21,018 nucleotides of DNA from a virus, in IMG/VR virus record IMGVR_UViG_3300031862_000049, positions 1 through 21,018 of that record. One strand, 5' to 3'. This document shows positions 7,213 through 13,570 of the stretch, in pieces. The notes under the pieces are model-generated. The model was not told where the DNA came from, did not search any database, and worked only from the letters and a program-made list of their open reading frames with translations. Positions within the stretch are counted from its first letter, which is position 1. Each line of letters opens with the position of its first letter. Both the position numbers and the translations under genes were made by a program.

Positions 7213-8400
7213 ATGGACGAGAAAATTTTAGAAGTTTTAGAACAGAAGTTTGCTTCGGTTGTCGATAAGATTTTTGAGGAAAGATTGAAAGGTGTGGTCG
7301 GTGAAGTTGCCGCTCAGGAAACCAGAAAAATCGTCGAGCAGATGAGAGTCGAGAGACTTTTCACTGGTCAGGACAGATCTGGTCTTTCAGAGGAGCAGAA
7401 ACTGAAGTTTGTTGATACGGTCAAGGCCGCTTTGAATATCAGAACCAAAGCCAATGAGGCTTTGATTGAGGAGCAGGACAGTCGGGGTGGTTATCTGGTG
7501 GCGAAGGAAGTGGCCGATGCCATTTTAAGAATCGCGGCTTCGGTTGGTTTGGTTTTGAGTCAGGCTACAAAATGGCCGATGGGAACTGATGAGAAGGACA
7601 TTCCGGCTTATACCGGTTCCTTCTTGGAGGGAGAATATCTCGGAGTTGATGCGGCTGGCTCAGTGACCGGGATCACTTTTAAGCAGGCGAGATTGATTAC
7701 TAAGAAATGGCAGTTGGCTTTCGTGGTCGGGAATGATCTTTTGGCTGATGCAGGCGTCAATTTAGCCGATTGGTTATTGGCTTTGGGTGCTGAAGCTTTG
7801 GCAAATAGGATTGATAAGGAGGGTTTGGCTGGGACTGGTGCTCCTTTTGTCGGTGTTACCAATGATGCTGATGTCACTGTTTATACGATGCCGAGTGGCA
7901 AGACCTCGTTTGCTAATTTCGATCCGGTGGCTCACGCCTCGGATGTGATCGGGAATGTAGAAGAATCTGTTTTGGATGGATGCATTTGGGTTTTTAACAG
8001 AACGGTTTGGGCAAAGATTAGGCAGGCGAAAGATGCGGCAAACCAGTATATCTTGGCATTGGCAGGAGCTCCTACCGCTGATATCTTGACGGCTTATACT
8101 GGAAAACTCGGAGGGGCGAAACCGGTCGGTGCGATGGCTGGTTATCCGGTTTTCACTTGTAAGCATCTGCTTGGGATGACTGGTGATGCGGTGAGCACGA
8201 TTTTCGGTGTGTTCGGGAACTTCAAGGCTTTGGCTTACGGAGACAAGGGCGAGTTAAGGGTGGCACAATATCAGTCTGGAAGTTTTGGCGGAAAGGAAAT
8301 TGCTTTGGCTGATCAAACTGGATTGGTTTATAAGCACCGACACGCTTTAGCGATTGGATTGCCAGCGGCTTTTGTCAATATCAAGACCGCGGCTTCCTAA
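7213..8400 (+). CDS. Major capsid protein, HK97 fold (395 aa)
   Basis: The protein has the two-part design of HK97-type capsid proteins. Residues 1-80 are charged and helical (LEVLEQKFASVVDKIFEER), likely the scaffolding delta-domain removed by the upstream protease. The shell domain starts near LIEEQDSRGGYLV, with the typical N-arm/E-loop order KWPMGTDEKDIPAYTG, then the spine helix region NLADWLLALGAEALANRIDKE and GLAGTGAPFVGV, and A-domain strands near the C-terminus (YGDKGELRVAQYQSGSF). It forms the icosahedral shell. It directly follows the protease gene, and a strong hairpin is found 28 nt after its stop, which may set mRNA stability or partial termination, as expected for the most abundant virion protein. 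No Shine-Dalgarno is present. Confidence 0.95.
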   Translation: MDEKILEVLEQKFASVVDKIFEERLKGVVGEVAAQETRKIVEQMRVERLFTGQDRSGLSEEQKLKFVDTVKAALNIRTKANEALIEEQDSRGGYLVAKEVADAILRIAASVGLVLSQATKWPMGTDEKDIPAYTGSFLEGEYLGVDAAGSVTGITFKQARLITKKWQLAFVVGNDLLADAGVNLADWLLALGAEALANRIDKEGLAGTGAPFVGVTNDADVTVYTMPSGKTSFANFDPVAHASDVIGNVEESVLDGCIWVFNRTVWAKIRQAKDAANQYILALAGAPTADILTAYTGKLGGAKPVGAMAGYPVFTCKHLLGMTGDAVSTIFGVFGNFKALAYGDKGELRVAQYQSGSFGGKEIALADQTGLVYKHRHALAIGLPAAFVNIKTAAS

Positions 8401-8427
8401 AGCTGAGTTTTGAGGCAAAGATTTTTG

Positions 8428-8458
8428 AACTGAGAATCGCTCCCCCGATCTCTCAGTT
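8428..8458 (+). other. Strong hairpin just after the capsid gene (possible attenuating terminator)
   Basis: AACTGAGA (8428-8435) pairs perfectly with TCTCAGTT (8451-8458). Inside it ATCG (8436-8439) pairs with CGAT (8446-8449), with one bulged C and a C-rich 6-nt loop. No T-run follows directly; the next T-rich stretch is some 15 nt downstream. Partial terminator or 3' mRNA stabiliser are both possible. Confidence 0.6.
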
Positions 8459-8459
8459 T

Positions 8460-8468
8460 CAAGGTCGA
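8460..8468 (+). repeat. CAAGGTCGA, variant of the intergenic AAAGGTCGA motif
   Basis: Eight of nine bases match the motif. It abuts the 3' side of the post-capsid hairpin and lies 37 nt before the ATG at 8506. Confidence 0.4.
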
Positions 8469-8505
8469 GTAGTTTAATTTTTGAAAGGTAATTTTTATCA
8501 ATTTC

Positions 8506-8718
8506 ATGGAAAAGAAAAAATACAAAGTTAAATCACCTATTGCTTGGTATGGAAGGCATGAAGCTGGAGAAATTATTGAATTAACTGACGATGAGTTTAA
8601 TGCTTTCGGCAATGAATATTTGGAACCGGTCATCGAGGTTGCGACCGCAACTCCTGAAAAGGTCGAGGCTGGTTCGGCTGTCAAGCCCCGGAAGCGAGGA
8701 AGGAAACCTAAGAAATAG
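8506..8718 (+). CDS. Small capsid-adjacent protein with AT-hook-like tail (70 aa)
   Basis: Residues 5-45 show a short beta-rich domain (YKVKSPIAWYGRHEAGEIIELTDDE) seen in small proteins encoded next to phage capsid genes. The last ten residues, PRKRGRKPKK, match the AT-hook pattern R-G-R-K-P flanked by basic residues, which binds the minor groove of A/T-rich DNA in other proteins. It sits between the capsid gene and a second small structural gene. It may be a head completion protein, or a small inner-capsid protein that touches packaged DNA; the latter is inference from the tail. The leader has no Shine-Dalgarno but contains the AAGGTCGA motif. Confidence 0.72.
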   Translation: MEKKKYKVKSPIAWYGRHEAGEIIELTDDEFNAFGNEYLEPVIEVATATPEKVEAGSAVKPRKRGRKPKK

Positions 8719-8741
8719 ATAATTAGGTTTTCAAAATTAAA

Positions 8742-9134
8742 ATGAGAAGCGTTTATGATGCGATAAAGGCTTTGTTTACGATTAGGCCGGTGACCGCAAC
8801 TGCGACTCAAACTGGAAGTGCGGTTGATACGAAAGGATATAATTCTGCGGCAGTTGTTTTGGAAGTCGGTGCGGTTTCAGGAACCACTCCGACTTTGGAT
8901 GTGAAGATTCAGGAATGCGACACTTCTGGCGGAACTTATGCCGATATTTCGGGAGCAACTTTCACGCAGGTAACAGCAACTGGCAGCTCTCAAATCTTGA
9001 GGATTGAAGGTTTGGGAACTTCGAGAAAGAGATATCTGAGGGCGGTCGGAACTATTACCGGCACTACTCCTTCATTTGCATTCGGAGTTGAGATATTGTT
9101 GGGCAGAGCTTTCAGAGGACCAGTTAATAGCTAA
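8742..9134 (+). CDS. Putative capsid decoration or structural protein (130 aa)
   Basis: The sequence is a single beta-rich domain: a helical start YDAIKALFTIRPV, then TGSAVDTKGYNSAAVVLEVGAV, DVKIQECDTSGGTYADISGATF, and the strand RYLRAVGTITGTTPS. This arrangement recurs in small phage structural proteins encoded directly after the capsid gene and thought to be head decoration or head-associated proteins. It has no Cys pair, signal peptide or membrane helix. The ATG is 23 nt after the upstream stop with no Shine-Dalgarno. A 157-nt gap with strong RNA folding potential follows. The assignment rests on position and pattern. Confidence 0.7.
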   Translation: MRSVYDAIKALFTIRPVTATATQTGSAVDTKGYNSAAVVLEVGAVSGTTPTLDVKIQECDTSGGTYADISGATFTQVTATGSSQILRIEGLGTSRKRYLRAVGTITGTTPSFAFGVEILLGRAFRGPVNS

Positions 9135-9156
9135 GATTGGCTAATTCTTTGGCAAA

Positions 9157-9268
9157 TATCCCTTCATTCCTTTCCTTGTGGGACTAAAAATGGAGGGATA
9201 GAGCCAGAGAGGTAGTTCATATCGGCTCTGGGGTCGAAGTCGTGCCACGGGGGTTCCTGTGGGGTCGA
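9157..9268 (+). ncRNA. Candidate structured RNA element in the head-connector gap
   Basis: The 157-nt gap 9135-9291 has no ORF worth calling but folds well by eye. Helix 1: TATCCCTTCATT (9157-9168) with AATGGAGGGATA (9189-9200), 12 bp with one G-U; TCC/GGA can pair within its loop. Helix 2 has two competing forms, AGAGCC (9200-9205) with GGCTCT (9224-9229) or CCAGAG (9204-9209) with CTCTGG (9226-9231). Helix 3: CCACGGG (9245-9251) with CCTGTGG (9256-9262), loop GGTT. TGGGGTCGA is repeated at 9229 and 9260, flanking helix 3. There is no T-run. It is inside the head operon, 24 nt before the connector ATG, so a translation-control or processing element is the likeliest role. Confidence 0.5.
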
Positions 9269-9291
9269 TTTAACGGTAAAAAGTCGAATCT

Positions 9292-9924
9292 ATGCCTATT
9301 ATTGGTCATGCGTTAACAAATTTAGATAGGGTCAAAAATCGGTTAGGGATAACTGAAACTGGTTTTGATATTTTAATTGAGCAGTTAATAAACGGGATTA
9401 CCGATTGGATCGAGGGTCAATGTGAAGGAAGAAGATTCAAGGAAACAACTTATACTAATGAGATCCACGACGGGTCGAAGCCGTCAGGGCTGGACGAGGG
9501 GAAGAAGAAATTCCTGATTCTGAAGCACGCTCCGGTCACCGCCTTGACTTCTTTCCAGTATAACGGGGGGACGATCAGCTCGCCGTCTTGGACAGATTTC
9601 GATACGGAGGAATACCAACTGCTAGATGAGGAGGGAATGATTTATATTCTGGGGACTTTGCCGAGAGGATTCAGGAATATCAGGGTTACTTACACTGCCG
9701 GCTATAAGATTGATTTTGCTAATGAGAACGATGAGACGAAACACACCTTGCCTTTTGACATCTCGAATCTGACGGAAAGGTTGGTGGTCAAGGAGTTCAA
9801 GAAAAGAGCAGAGGTCGGGAAGTCGGGGGAAACTGTCGGGGATGCGACGATAAACTGGTTTGACCATTTAGAGGAAGAAGACAAATCGGTTCTGGCGAGA
9901 TATCGAAGAATAATTTTTGGATAA
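9292..9924 (+). CDS. Head-tail connector protein, gp6-like (210 aa)
   Basis: The N-terminus (LTNLDRVKNRLGI, then a helix containing LIEQLINGITDWIEGQC and the segment CEGRRFKETTYTNEIHDG) is typical of gp6-like connectors of HK97/SPP1-type siphophages, which form the ring below the portal. The middle holds LILKHAPVTAL and VTYTAGY, also usual in this family. The C-terminus (residues 160-210) is helical and charged. The gene starts 24 nt after the structured gap; AAAAGTCGA ends 5 nt before ATG. Downstream genes follow the canonical order connector, gp10-like, terminator, tube. Its TAA is at 9922-9924, two bases before the next ATG. Confidence 0.85.
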   Translation: MPIIGHALTNLDRVKNRLGITETGFDILIEQLINGITDWIEGQCEGRRFKETTYTNEIHDGSKPSGLDEGKKKFLILKHAPVTALTSFQYNGGTISSPSWTDFDTEEYQLLDEEGMIYILGTLPRGFRNIRVTYTAGYKIDFANENDETKHTLPFDISNLTERLVVKEFKKRAEVGKSGETVGDATINWFDHLEEEDKSVLARYRRIIFG

Positions 9925-9926
9925 AT

Positions 9927-10379
9927 ATGCCAGTTTTAGAAGTTGAGATTTTAAATTTAAAAGAATTACTTTTCAACTTGAAAAGGTATCCGGCAATTTC
10001 GGAAAGGTGGTTACAGAAAGCAATCGAGGCTTCGGGAGCGGAACTACATAAGGTGGCAAGGAGAGGGGTCGTGCCTTGGAGGACTGGGAGGCTGACGCAG
10101 AGTTTTCAGGTGGCGATTGGAAGATTATTTGCGAGGGTCTGGCCGACGGCCAAGTATGCGATTTATGTTCATGAAGGAACTCGACCACATCTGATTCTGC
10201 CGAGAGTGAAGATGGCTCTTTATTGGGAGGGAGCGCCGCATCCGGTCAGGAGGGTTCAGCATCCGGGGACGCAGGCGAACAGGTTTTTGGAAAGGATGGT
10301 CAGGTTGGCTCAGCCAAATATCACAAAACATTTCAAAACAGCTGGCGATAATATTTTAAAAGAAATTGCGAAAATATGA
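9927..10379 (+). CDS. HK97 gp10-like head-tail joining protein (150 aa)
   Basis: Motifs of the HK97 gp10 family are clear: WRTGRLTQSFQV near residue 51, KYAIYVHEGTRPHLI near residue 73, and HPGTQANRFLERMV near residue 112. The helical N-terminus (LKELLFNLKRYP) is also usual. Family members are small minor structural proteins at the head-tail interface. The ATG comes two bases after the connector stop, and its TGA overlaps the next ATG (ATGA), so the three genes form a tightly coupled block. There is no separate ribosome binding site. Confidence 0.86.
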   Translation: MPVLEVEILNLKELLFNLKRYPAISERWLQKAIEASGAELHKVARRGVVPWRTGRLTQSFQVAIGRLFARVWPTAKYAIYVHEGTRPHLILPRVKMALYWEGAPHPVRRVQHPGTQANRFLERMVRLAQPNITKHFKTAGDNILKEIAKI

Positions 10380-10810
10380 GCTTTTATTCAATCCATAGTG
10401 CCATAAAAACAAAATTGGAAACCTTGAAAACTGCGACTTTGCAGGAAGTTTATGGGGAGAAAATAAACCCTTTGGAGCACGAGTTTGCCAAGTTTCCAGT
10501 GGCGGAACTGATCGAATCGGGGAACGAGGCGGATTACCTTTCAACAAAGGAAAATATGAGGACTTATGCCTACGAGATTTATATCTATCAGGGAGTTGAG
10601 GAAGCTGGGGGAATTGACAAGGCTTATGAGAGTTTAAGGAAAGTAGTAGATACCATTTTGGATACTTTTGACAATTATCAGGATCTGGGAGGGGCGGCTG
10701 ATTGGGTCGAGCCGTCTTTTGCCGGGTTCTCGGATTTCGCGAGAAGAAATAAAACAATAGCGGTGGCGGTTGTCACTTTGAAATGTCATAAGGTGAAAAC
10801 GCTCACTTAA
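10376..10810 (+). CDS. Tail terminator protein (144 aa)
   Basis: Residues 1-70 start with a helix (IHSAIKTKLETLK) followed by FAKFPVAELIE and, after a loop, a strand RTYAYEIYIYQ. Residues 85-110 are helical (AYESLRKVVDTILDTFD), and the end returns to beta structure (KTIAVAVVTLKCHK). This order, together with the position between the gp10-like protein and the tail tube gene, matches siphophage tail terminators, which cap the finished tail and bind the connector. Sequence identity in this family is low, so the call leans on gene order. It overlaps the preceding gene by 4 bases. Confidence 0.72.
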   Translation: MSFYSIHSAIKTKLETLKTATLQEVYGEKINPLEHEFAKFPVAELIESGNEADYLSTKENMRTYAYEIYIYQGVEEAGGIDKAYESLRKVVDTILDTFDNYQDLGGAADWVEPSFAGFSDFARRNKTIAVAVVTLKCHKVKTLT

Positions 10811-10815
10811 AAATT

Positions 10816-10986
10816 ATGCTTAAAGATTACAAAAATAAAATGCAAAAAGAGGAAAAAACAAAATCAAAGGTCGAAGAAACTTACTTCTTTCCGCCTCAGG
10901 ACGGGATTCCTGAATTTTCGTGTCAGGCATCGTCTTTGAGCGAGGCGGAGGAAAAGTATAAAGAATTTAAAGAAAATAAGAAATAA
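10816..10986 (+). CDS. Small conserved-type tail-region protein (56 aa)
   Basis: ATG at 10816 opens a 56-codon frame ending with TAA at 10984-10986; an alternative in-frame ATG is at 10840. The product has a charged N-terminus, then TYFFPPQDGIPEF and SSLSEAEEKYKEF. A short Pro-rich strand followed by an A-S-S-L-x-E-A-E helix recurs in tiny proteins encoded between tail terminator and tail tube genes in phages, function unknown. It carries an in-frame AAAGGTCGA at 10866. It begins 5 nt after the terminator-gene stop and ends 5 nt before the tube gene, leaving no room for other genes. Reality is likely from fit and composition. Confidence 0.65.
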   Translation: MLKDYKNKMQKEEKTKSKVEETYFFPPQDGIPEFSCQASSLSEAEEKYKEFKENKK

Positions 10987-10991
10987 ATTCT

Positions 10992-11966
10992 ATGCCAACA
11001 AAAGCAATTGGACGATTAGTTAATTTAGGGATCGGTAAGGAAACTACCAGAGGAACGGCAGTCGCACCTACTTATTGGCTATTTAAAACCGAATTGAATT
11101 ATCAGGAAAAATTTGAGCAAGCGATTGAGGAAAGCTCGGTCGGGGTGATAGCTGATTCTGTTGGTGCGGAAATCGTCAAGAAATGGGCTGAAGGTTCTTT
11201 CGGGGGCGATATCAAGGACAAGAGTTTCGGTTTGATATTACTGGCCTTGTTCGGTTCGGTCGCTTCAGCGGTGAAGGAAACAACTGCTTACAATCACACT
11301 TTCAGCTTACTCGGTTCGGCTCAGCATCCCTCTTTGACTTTGGGGATCGACGACCCGTGGCAGGATTATCAGTTCGCTTTGGCGATGATTGAAAGTTTGG
11401 AGATCAGGTATGAGAGAGGGAAGTTCATCAGCTATACCGCCAACTTCAAATCGAAGAAGGGAGCGACTGGAACTTTGACCGCCACCTATACGACCGAGAA
11501 CTCTTTTAGGCCGCAGGACTTCGTTTTCAAAATGGCGGCTAATCTGGCTGGCTTGGATGCGGCTTCGGCGGTCACGATAAAATCAGCTACTTTGAGGTTT
11601 GAGAAAAATTTAGAGATCGACGATGTGCTTGGTTCGGTTGATCCGGCTGATATCCTCAATAAGCAGTTTGTCTGCACAGGAACGATTGAGGCTCTATTCG
11701 ATGATGAGGCGACTTTCAAGACAGTGACTTTGGGAGATACGGCAAAAGCATTGCGTCTGGATATAATAAATACTTCGGTGATGATTGGGGCTTCCAGCAA
11801 TCCGGAATTAAAGATTGATCTGGCAAAGGTGAAGTTCAGCGAAATAACGAGGGCGACTCCGATAGGGGATCTGGTGAAGCAGACATTAGCATTTAAGGCT
11901 TTTTATTCTCTCAGTGATAGTAAATTATTTAACTGTGTGCTGACTAATACGGCAACCAGTTATTAA
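10992..11966 (+). CDS. Major tail tube protein (324 aa)
   Basis: The protein begins LVNLGIGKETTRGTAVAPTYW, the usual opening of a large group of phage tail tube proteins (the G-x-E-x-x-x-G-T-x-x-x-P motif). It continues with long beta-strand regions, including QHPSLTLGIDDPW, KFISYTANFKSKKG and FVCTGTIEALFDDEATF, as expected for a two-domain tube subunit that stacks as rings around the tape measure protein. It lies just upstream of the tail assembly chaperone pair, as is normal. The length, about 320 residues, is also normal. No sheath gene accompanies it, consistent with a non-contractile tail. Confidence 0.85.
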   Translation: MPTKAIGRLVNLGIGKETTRGTAVAPTYWLFKTELNYQEKFEQAIEESSVGVIADSVGAEIVKKWAEGSFGGDIKDKSFGLILLALFGSVASAVKETTAYNHTFSLLGSAQHPSLTLGIDDPWQDYQFALAMIESLEIRYERGKFISYTANFKSKKGATGTLTATYTTENSFRPQDFVFKMAANLAGLDAASAVTIKSATLRFEKNLEIDDVLGSVDPADILNKQFVCTGTIEALFDDEATFKTVTLGDTAKALRLDIINTSVMIGASSNPELKIDLAKVKFSEITRATPIGDLVKQTLAFKAFYSLSDSKLFNCVLTNTATSY

Positions 11967-11970
11967 AAAC

Positions 11971-12312
11971 ATGGAGAGAGAAACAAAAAAAATCACCACT
12001 CCCTCTGGGAAGGTGGTGGAATTGAAAACCTATCTGACGGCTGGGGAAAAAAGGCAATTGAGATCGATATTCTTGAAATCGATGGAAGTCGAGGTTAAGG
12101 AAGGGCAACCGCAGATTCAAAAGATTTCCGGGGCGATTTTGGATGAGGCAGAAAACAAGGCTATCGAATTGACTGTGATTTCCTTTGACGGGTCGGGTGA
12201 AAACATCTTGGCGAGACTTTTGGAATTGCCGATAGAGGAATACGATTTCATTTTAGAGGAGGTCAATAAGGTGACGAGAGAGAAGGAATTTGAGGAAAAA
12301 AAAACGAGATAA
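11971..12312 (+). CDS. Tail assembly chaperone, gpG-like (113 aa)
   Basis: The short protein starts with KKITTPSGKVVELKTYLTAGEKRQ, the usual opening of a tail chaperone in which a beta hairpin precedes helices, and contains PIEEYDFILEEVNKV near its end. Chaperones of this type bind tube subunits and the tape measure protein during assembly and are not in the virion. The last codons GAA AAA AAA ACG contain a run of nine A residues where ribosomes can slip back one base to enter the frame ending at 12509; the unshifted product ends at TAA 12310-12312. Location between the tube and tape measure genes matches lambda G/GT. No Shine-Dalgarno is visible; the gene begins 4 nt after the tube stop. Confidence 0.82.
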   Translation: MERETKKITTPSGKVVELKTYLTAGEKRQLRSIFLKSMEVEVKEGQPQIQKISGAILDEAENKAIELTVISFDGSGENILARLLELPIEEYDFILEEVNKVTREKEFEEKKTR

Positions 12313-12509
12313 TCTATGATTATCAGCGTTTCTTGGCAATTGGGGAAGGTTCTTTACCAGAGGAGATTTTGATAGCAGAAATCTGCGAAAAATTTGGCTG
12401 GACTTATCAGCAGTATTTAGAACAGCCGGCTTGGTTCGTGGAATTGATTGTAGAGAAAATCAAAATGGAGGGGGAGGAAATGAAAAGGAGAGAGAGGGAA
12501 AGGGTTTAG
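12294..12509 (+). CDS. T extension of the tail assembly chaperone, made by -1 frameshift
   Basis: In the -1 frame a TGA at 12291-12293 closes the frame upstream, and there is no ATG near its beginning, so the only simple way in is from gpG through the A-run at 12296-12304. The extension reads IIYDYQRFLAIGEGSLPEEI and later ICEKFGWTYQQYLEQPAW, ending in a basic tail with TAG at 12507-12509. The D-Y-x-R-F segment followed by an I-C-E-K-F-G-W helix is typical of the T part of phage chaperones. If the slip occurs at 12297-12303 the fusion is 179 residues: 111 from G and 68 from T. Its end overlaps the stop codon of the converging reverse-strand gene by 4 bases. Confidence 0.82.
   Translation, partial: GKKNEIIYDYQRFLAIGEGSLPEEILIAEICEKFGWTYQQYLEQPAWFVELIVEKIKMEGEEMKRRERERV
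12296..12324 (+). promoter_or_regulatory. Programmed -1 frameshift site with downstream hairpin
   Basis: Nine A residues (12296-12304) hold the heptamer A-AAA-AAA in the reading frame of gpG. Four bases further on, GATAATC (12308-12314) pairs with GATTATC (12318-12324) around a TAT loop; CG/CG pairs across a small internal loop can extend it. The gpG stop TAA lies in the 5' arm. A slippery run followed by a stem is the usual design, though this stem is A/U-rich and so weak. Confidence 0.72.
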
Positions 12510-12973
12510 TAATAATCTTCAATAGTGATTATCCAAGAATTGCCAGTATTTATAGTAAGATACCAATTTCCTTTTGTATAGCAGTAGGAAGTATCTGAAC
12601 CACTTCCGATTATATTAGCAAGGATAGAACAATCAAAGGAATATTCTTTACCAACTTGATTCGGAAAAATTTGAAAATTAAATTCTCCTTCTGTTTTCCA
12701 GTTTACTCTCCATCGGTCTCCTTGAATTGTAAATGGTTCGGTAGTTTTTATCCCTTCACCCTTAAAAGTAGTTATCAAATGCCAGCTTTTCGACTGAGGA
12801 ATTGGTTGAGATAGTTCTTGTTGAGAAACTGTAGATTCTGTCGGTTGAGATTGAGAAGGTGAGATTTCCTCCTTTTTCTTGGAAGGAATTATGAACACGA
12901 AAAATATCAAAACCAAAATAATCCAGAACCACCACTGCTTATAGAATTTCTTTTTAGGTTTTAATTCTTCCAT
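12506..12973 (-). CDS. Reverse-strand membrane-anchored surface protein, 'moron'-type (155 aa)
   Basis: The product has a basic start (MEELKPKKKFYKQWW), one membrane helix (about residues 14-30, FWIILVLIFFVFII), a Ser/Gln/Pro linker (31-62) and a beta-rich outer domain (63-155) with WHLITTFKGEGIKTTEPFTI, GDRWRVNWKT and a Cys pair (Cys114 and Cys131). The anchor has no lipobox, so it is a signal-anchor protein with the domain outside the cell. It is on the opposite strand to the late genes and is A/T-rich, marks of a gene expressed from its own promoter in the lysogen. Such insertions often alter the cell surface or block superinfection, but function here is inference. AAAGGTCGA lies 32 nt upstream on its own strand. 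Its stop overlaps that of the T frame. Confidence 0.68.
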   Translation of the reverse strand: MEELKPKKKFYKQWWFWIILVLIFFVFIIPSKKKEEISPSQSQPTESTVSQQELSQPIPQSKSWHLITTFKGEGIKTTEPFTIQGDRWRVNWKTEGEFNFQIFPNQVGKEYSFDCSILANIIGSGSDTSYCYTKGNWYLTINTGNSWIITIEDYY

Positions 12974-13005
12974 ATCAAATAAATATTATTGGATTTAAAG
13001 AAAAA

Positions 13006-13014
13006 TCGACCTTT
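13006..13014 (-). repeat. AAAGGTCGA intergenic motif, reverse-strand copy
   Basis: Exact copy on the reverse strand, 32 nt before the ATG of the membrane-anchored gene. The motif keeps its orientation relative to the gene it precedes, which argues against a random occurrence. Confidence 0.5.
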
Positions 13015-13071
13015 TCTATAGATTAAAATAAATCATAAAAAAAGTAAATGACAGAAGCAATAATTAAAAAT

Positions 13072-13551
13072 TTATTTCCACCGATTAACTCCTTTAATAT
13101 GGTCAGCAAGTTCAGGATGAAATTTTGGGTGATGACGACGATTTGTAAGTTCAAGATTTTCTGGGCGGTTATCATCATGAATTTTATTTTTATGATGAAC
13201 GATTTCCTGCGGTCTCAAATAGCGTCCAAGCACCTTTTCCATTACAAGACGATGTTCAAAAACATATCCTTGTTTTGTAGCAAATGGATGGTTAGGCATG
13301 AGAATATAAATATGACCCCGAGTATAACGACGACCGCCTTTCCAGCGCCCATTTTTCTCTTTGGAATGTTTGCCCCTCATACGAGATTTGGTTTCCGAAG
13401 AGAGAGTCCAATGTTTTCCTTTAGTATTAAGAGTGCCTCGAGCGGAGCAGGAACGAGAACAGTAAAAAGCACTGTTAACTCTTGCACAATTAACAGAAAA
13501 GATTTTACCACAATATTTACAAATTTTTTGAATTTGGCATTTATGACTCAT
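13072..13551 (-). CDS. HNH homing endonuclease with N-terminal zinc finger (159 aa)
   Basis: Residues 10-36 form a zinc-finger-like set: C-K-Y-C-G-K-x-F followed by FYCSRSCSARG. A NUMOD-type segment (GKHSKEKNGRWKGG, near residue 60) leads to the nuclease: GYVFEHRLVMEKVLGRYL, EIVHHKNKIHDDNRPENLEL, then HPKFHPEL. This is the HNH_3 layout with His119/His120 and the following Asn residues as the metal and catalytic set. Free-standing enzymes of this type cut a DNA site in a related phage lacking the gene and spread by repair. The gene lies on the reverse strand immediately before the tape measure gene and is A/T-rich relative to its neighbours. A 168-codon frame on the forward strand over the same span is a shadow. 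Start ATG at 13549-13551, with no Shine-Dalgarno. Confidence 0.88.
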   Translation of the reverse strand: MSHKCQIQKICKYCGKIFSVNCARVNSAFYCSRSCSARGTLNTKGKHWTLSSETKSRMRGKHSKEKNGRWKGGRRYTRGHIYILMPNHPFATKQGYVFEHRLVMEKVLGRYLRPQEIVHHKNKIHDDNRPENLELTNRRHHPKFHPELADHIKGVNRWK

Positions 13552-13570
13552 TAGTTAATTTTAACATATT

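Noticed and set aside
8397-8810. 137-codon reverse-strand frame across the post-capsid gap
   Set aside because: It shadows the 70-aa gene with the AT-hook-like tail and crosses a strong hairpin; no motif is seen.
13048-13554. 168-codon forward-strand frame over the first HNH gene
   Set aside because: The reverse-strand frame over the same bases has clear zinc-finger, NUMOD and HNH motifs; the forward frame is low-complexity Phe/Met-rich and matches nothing.
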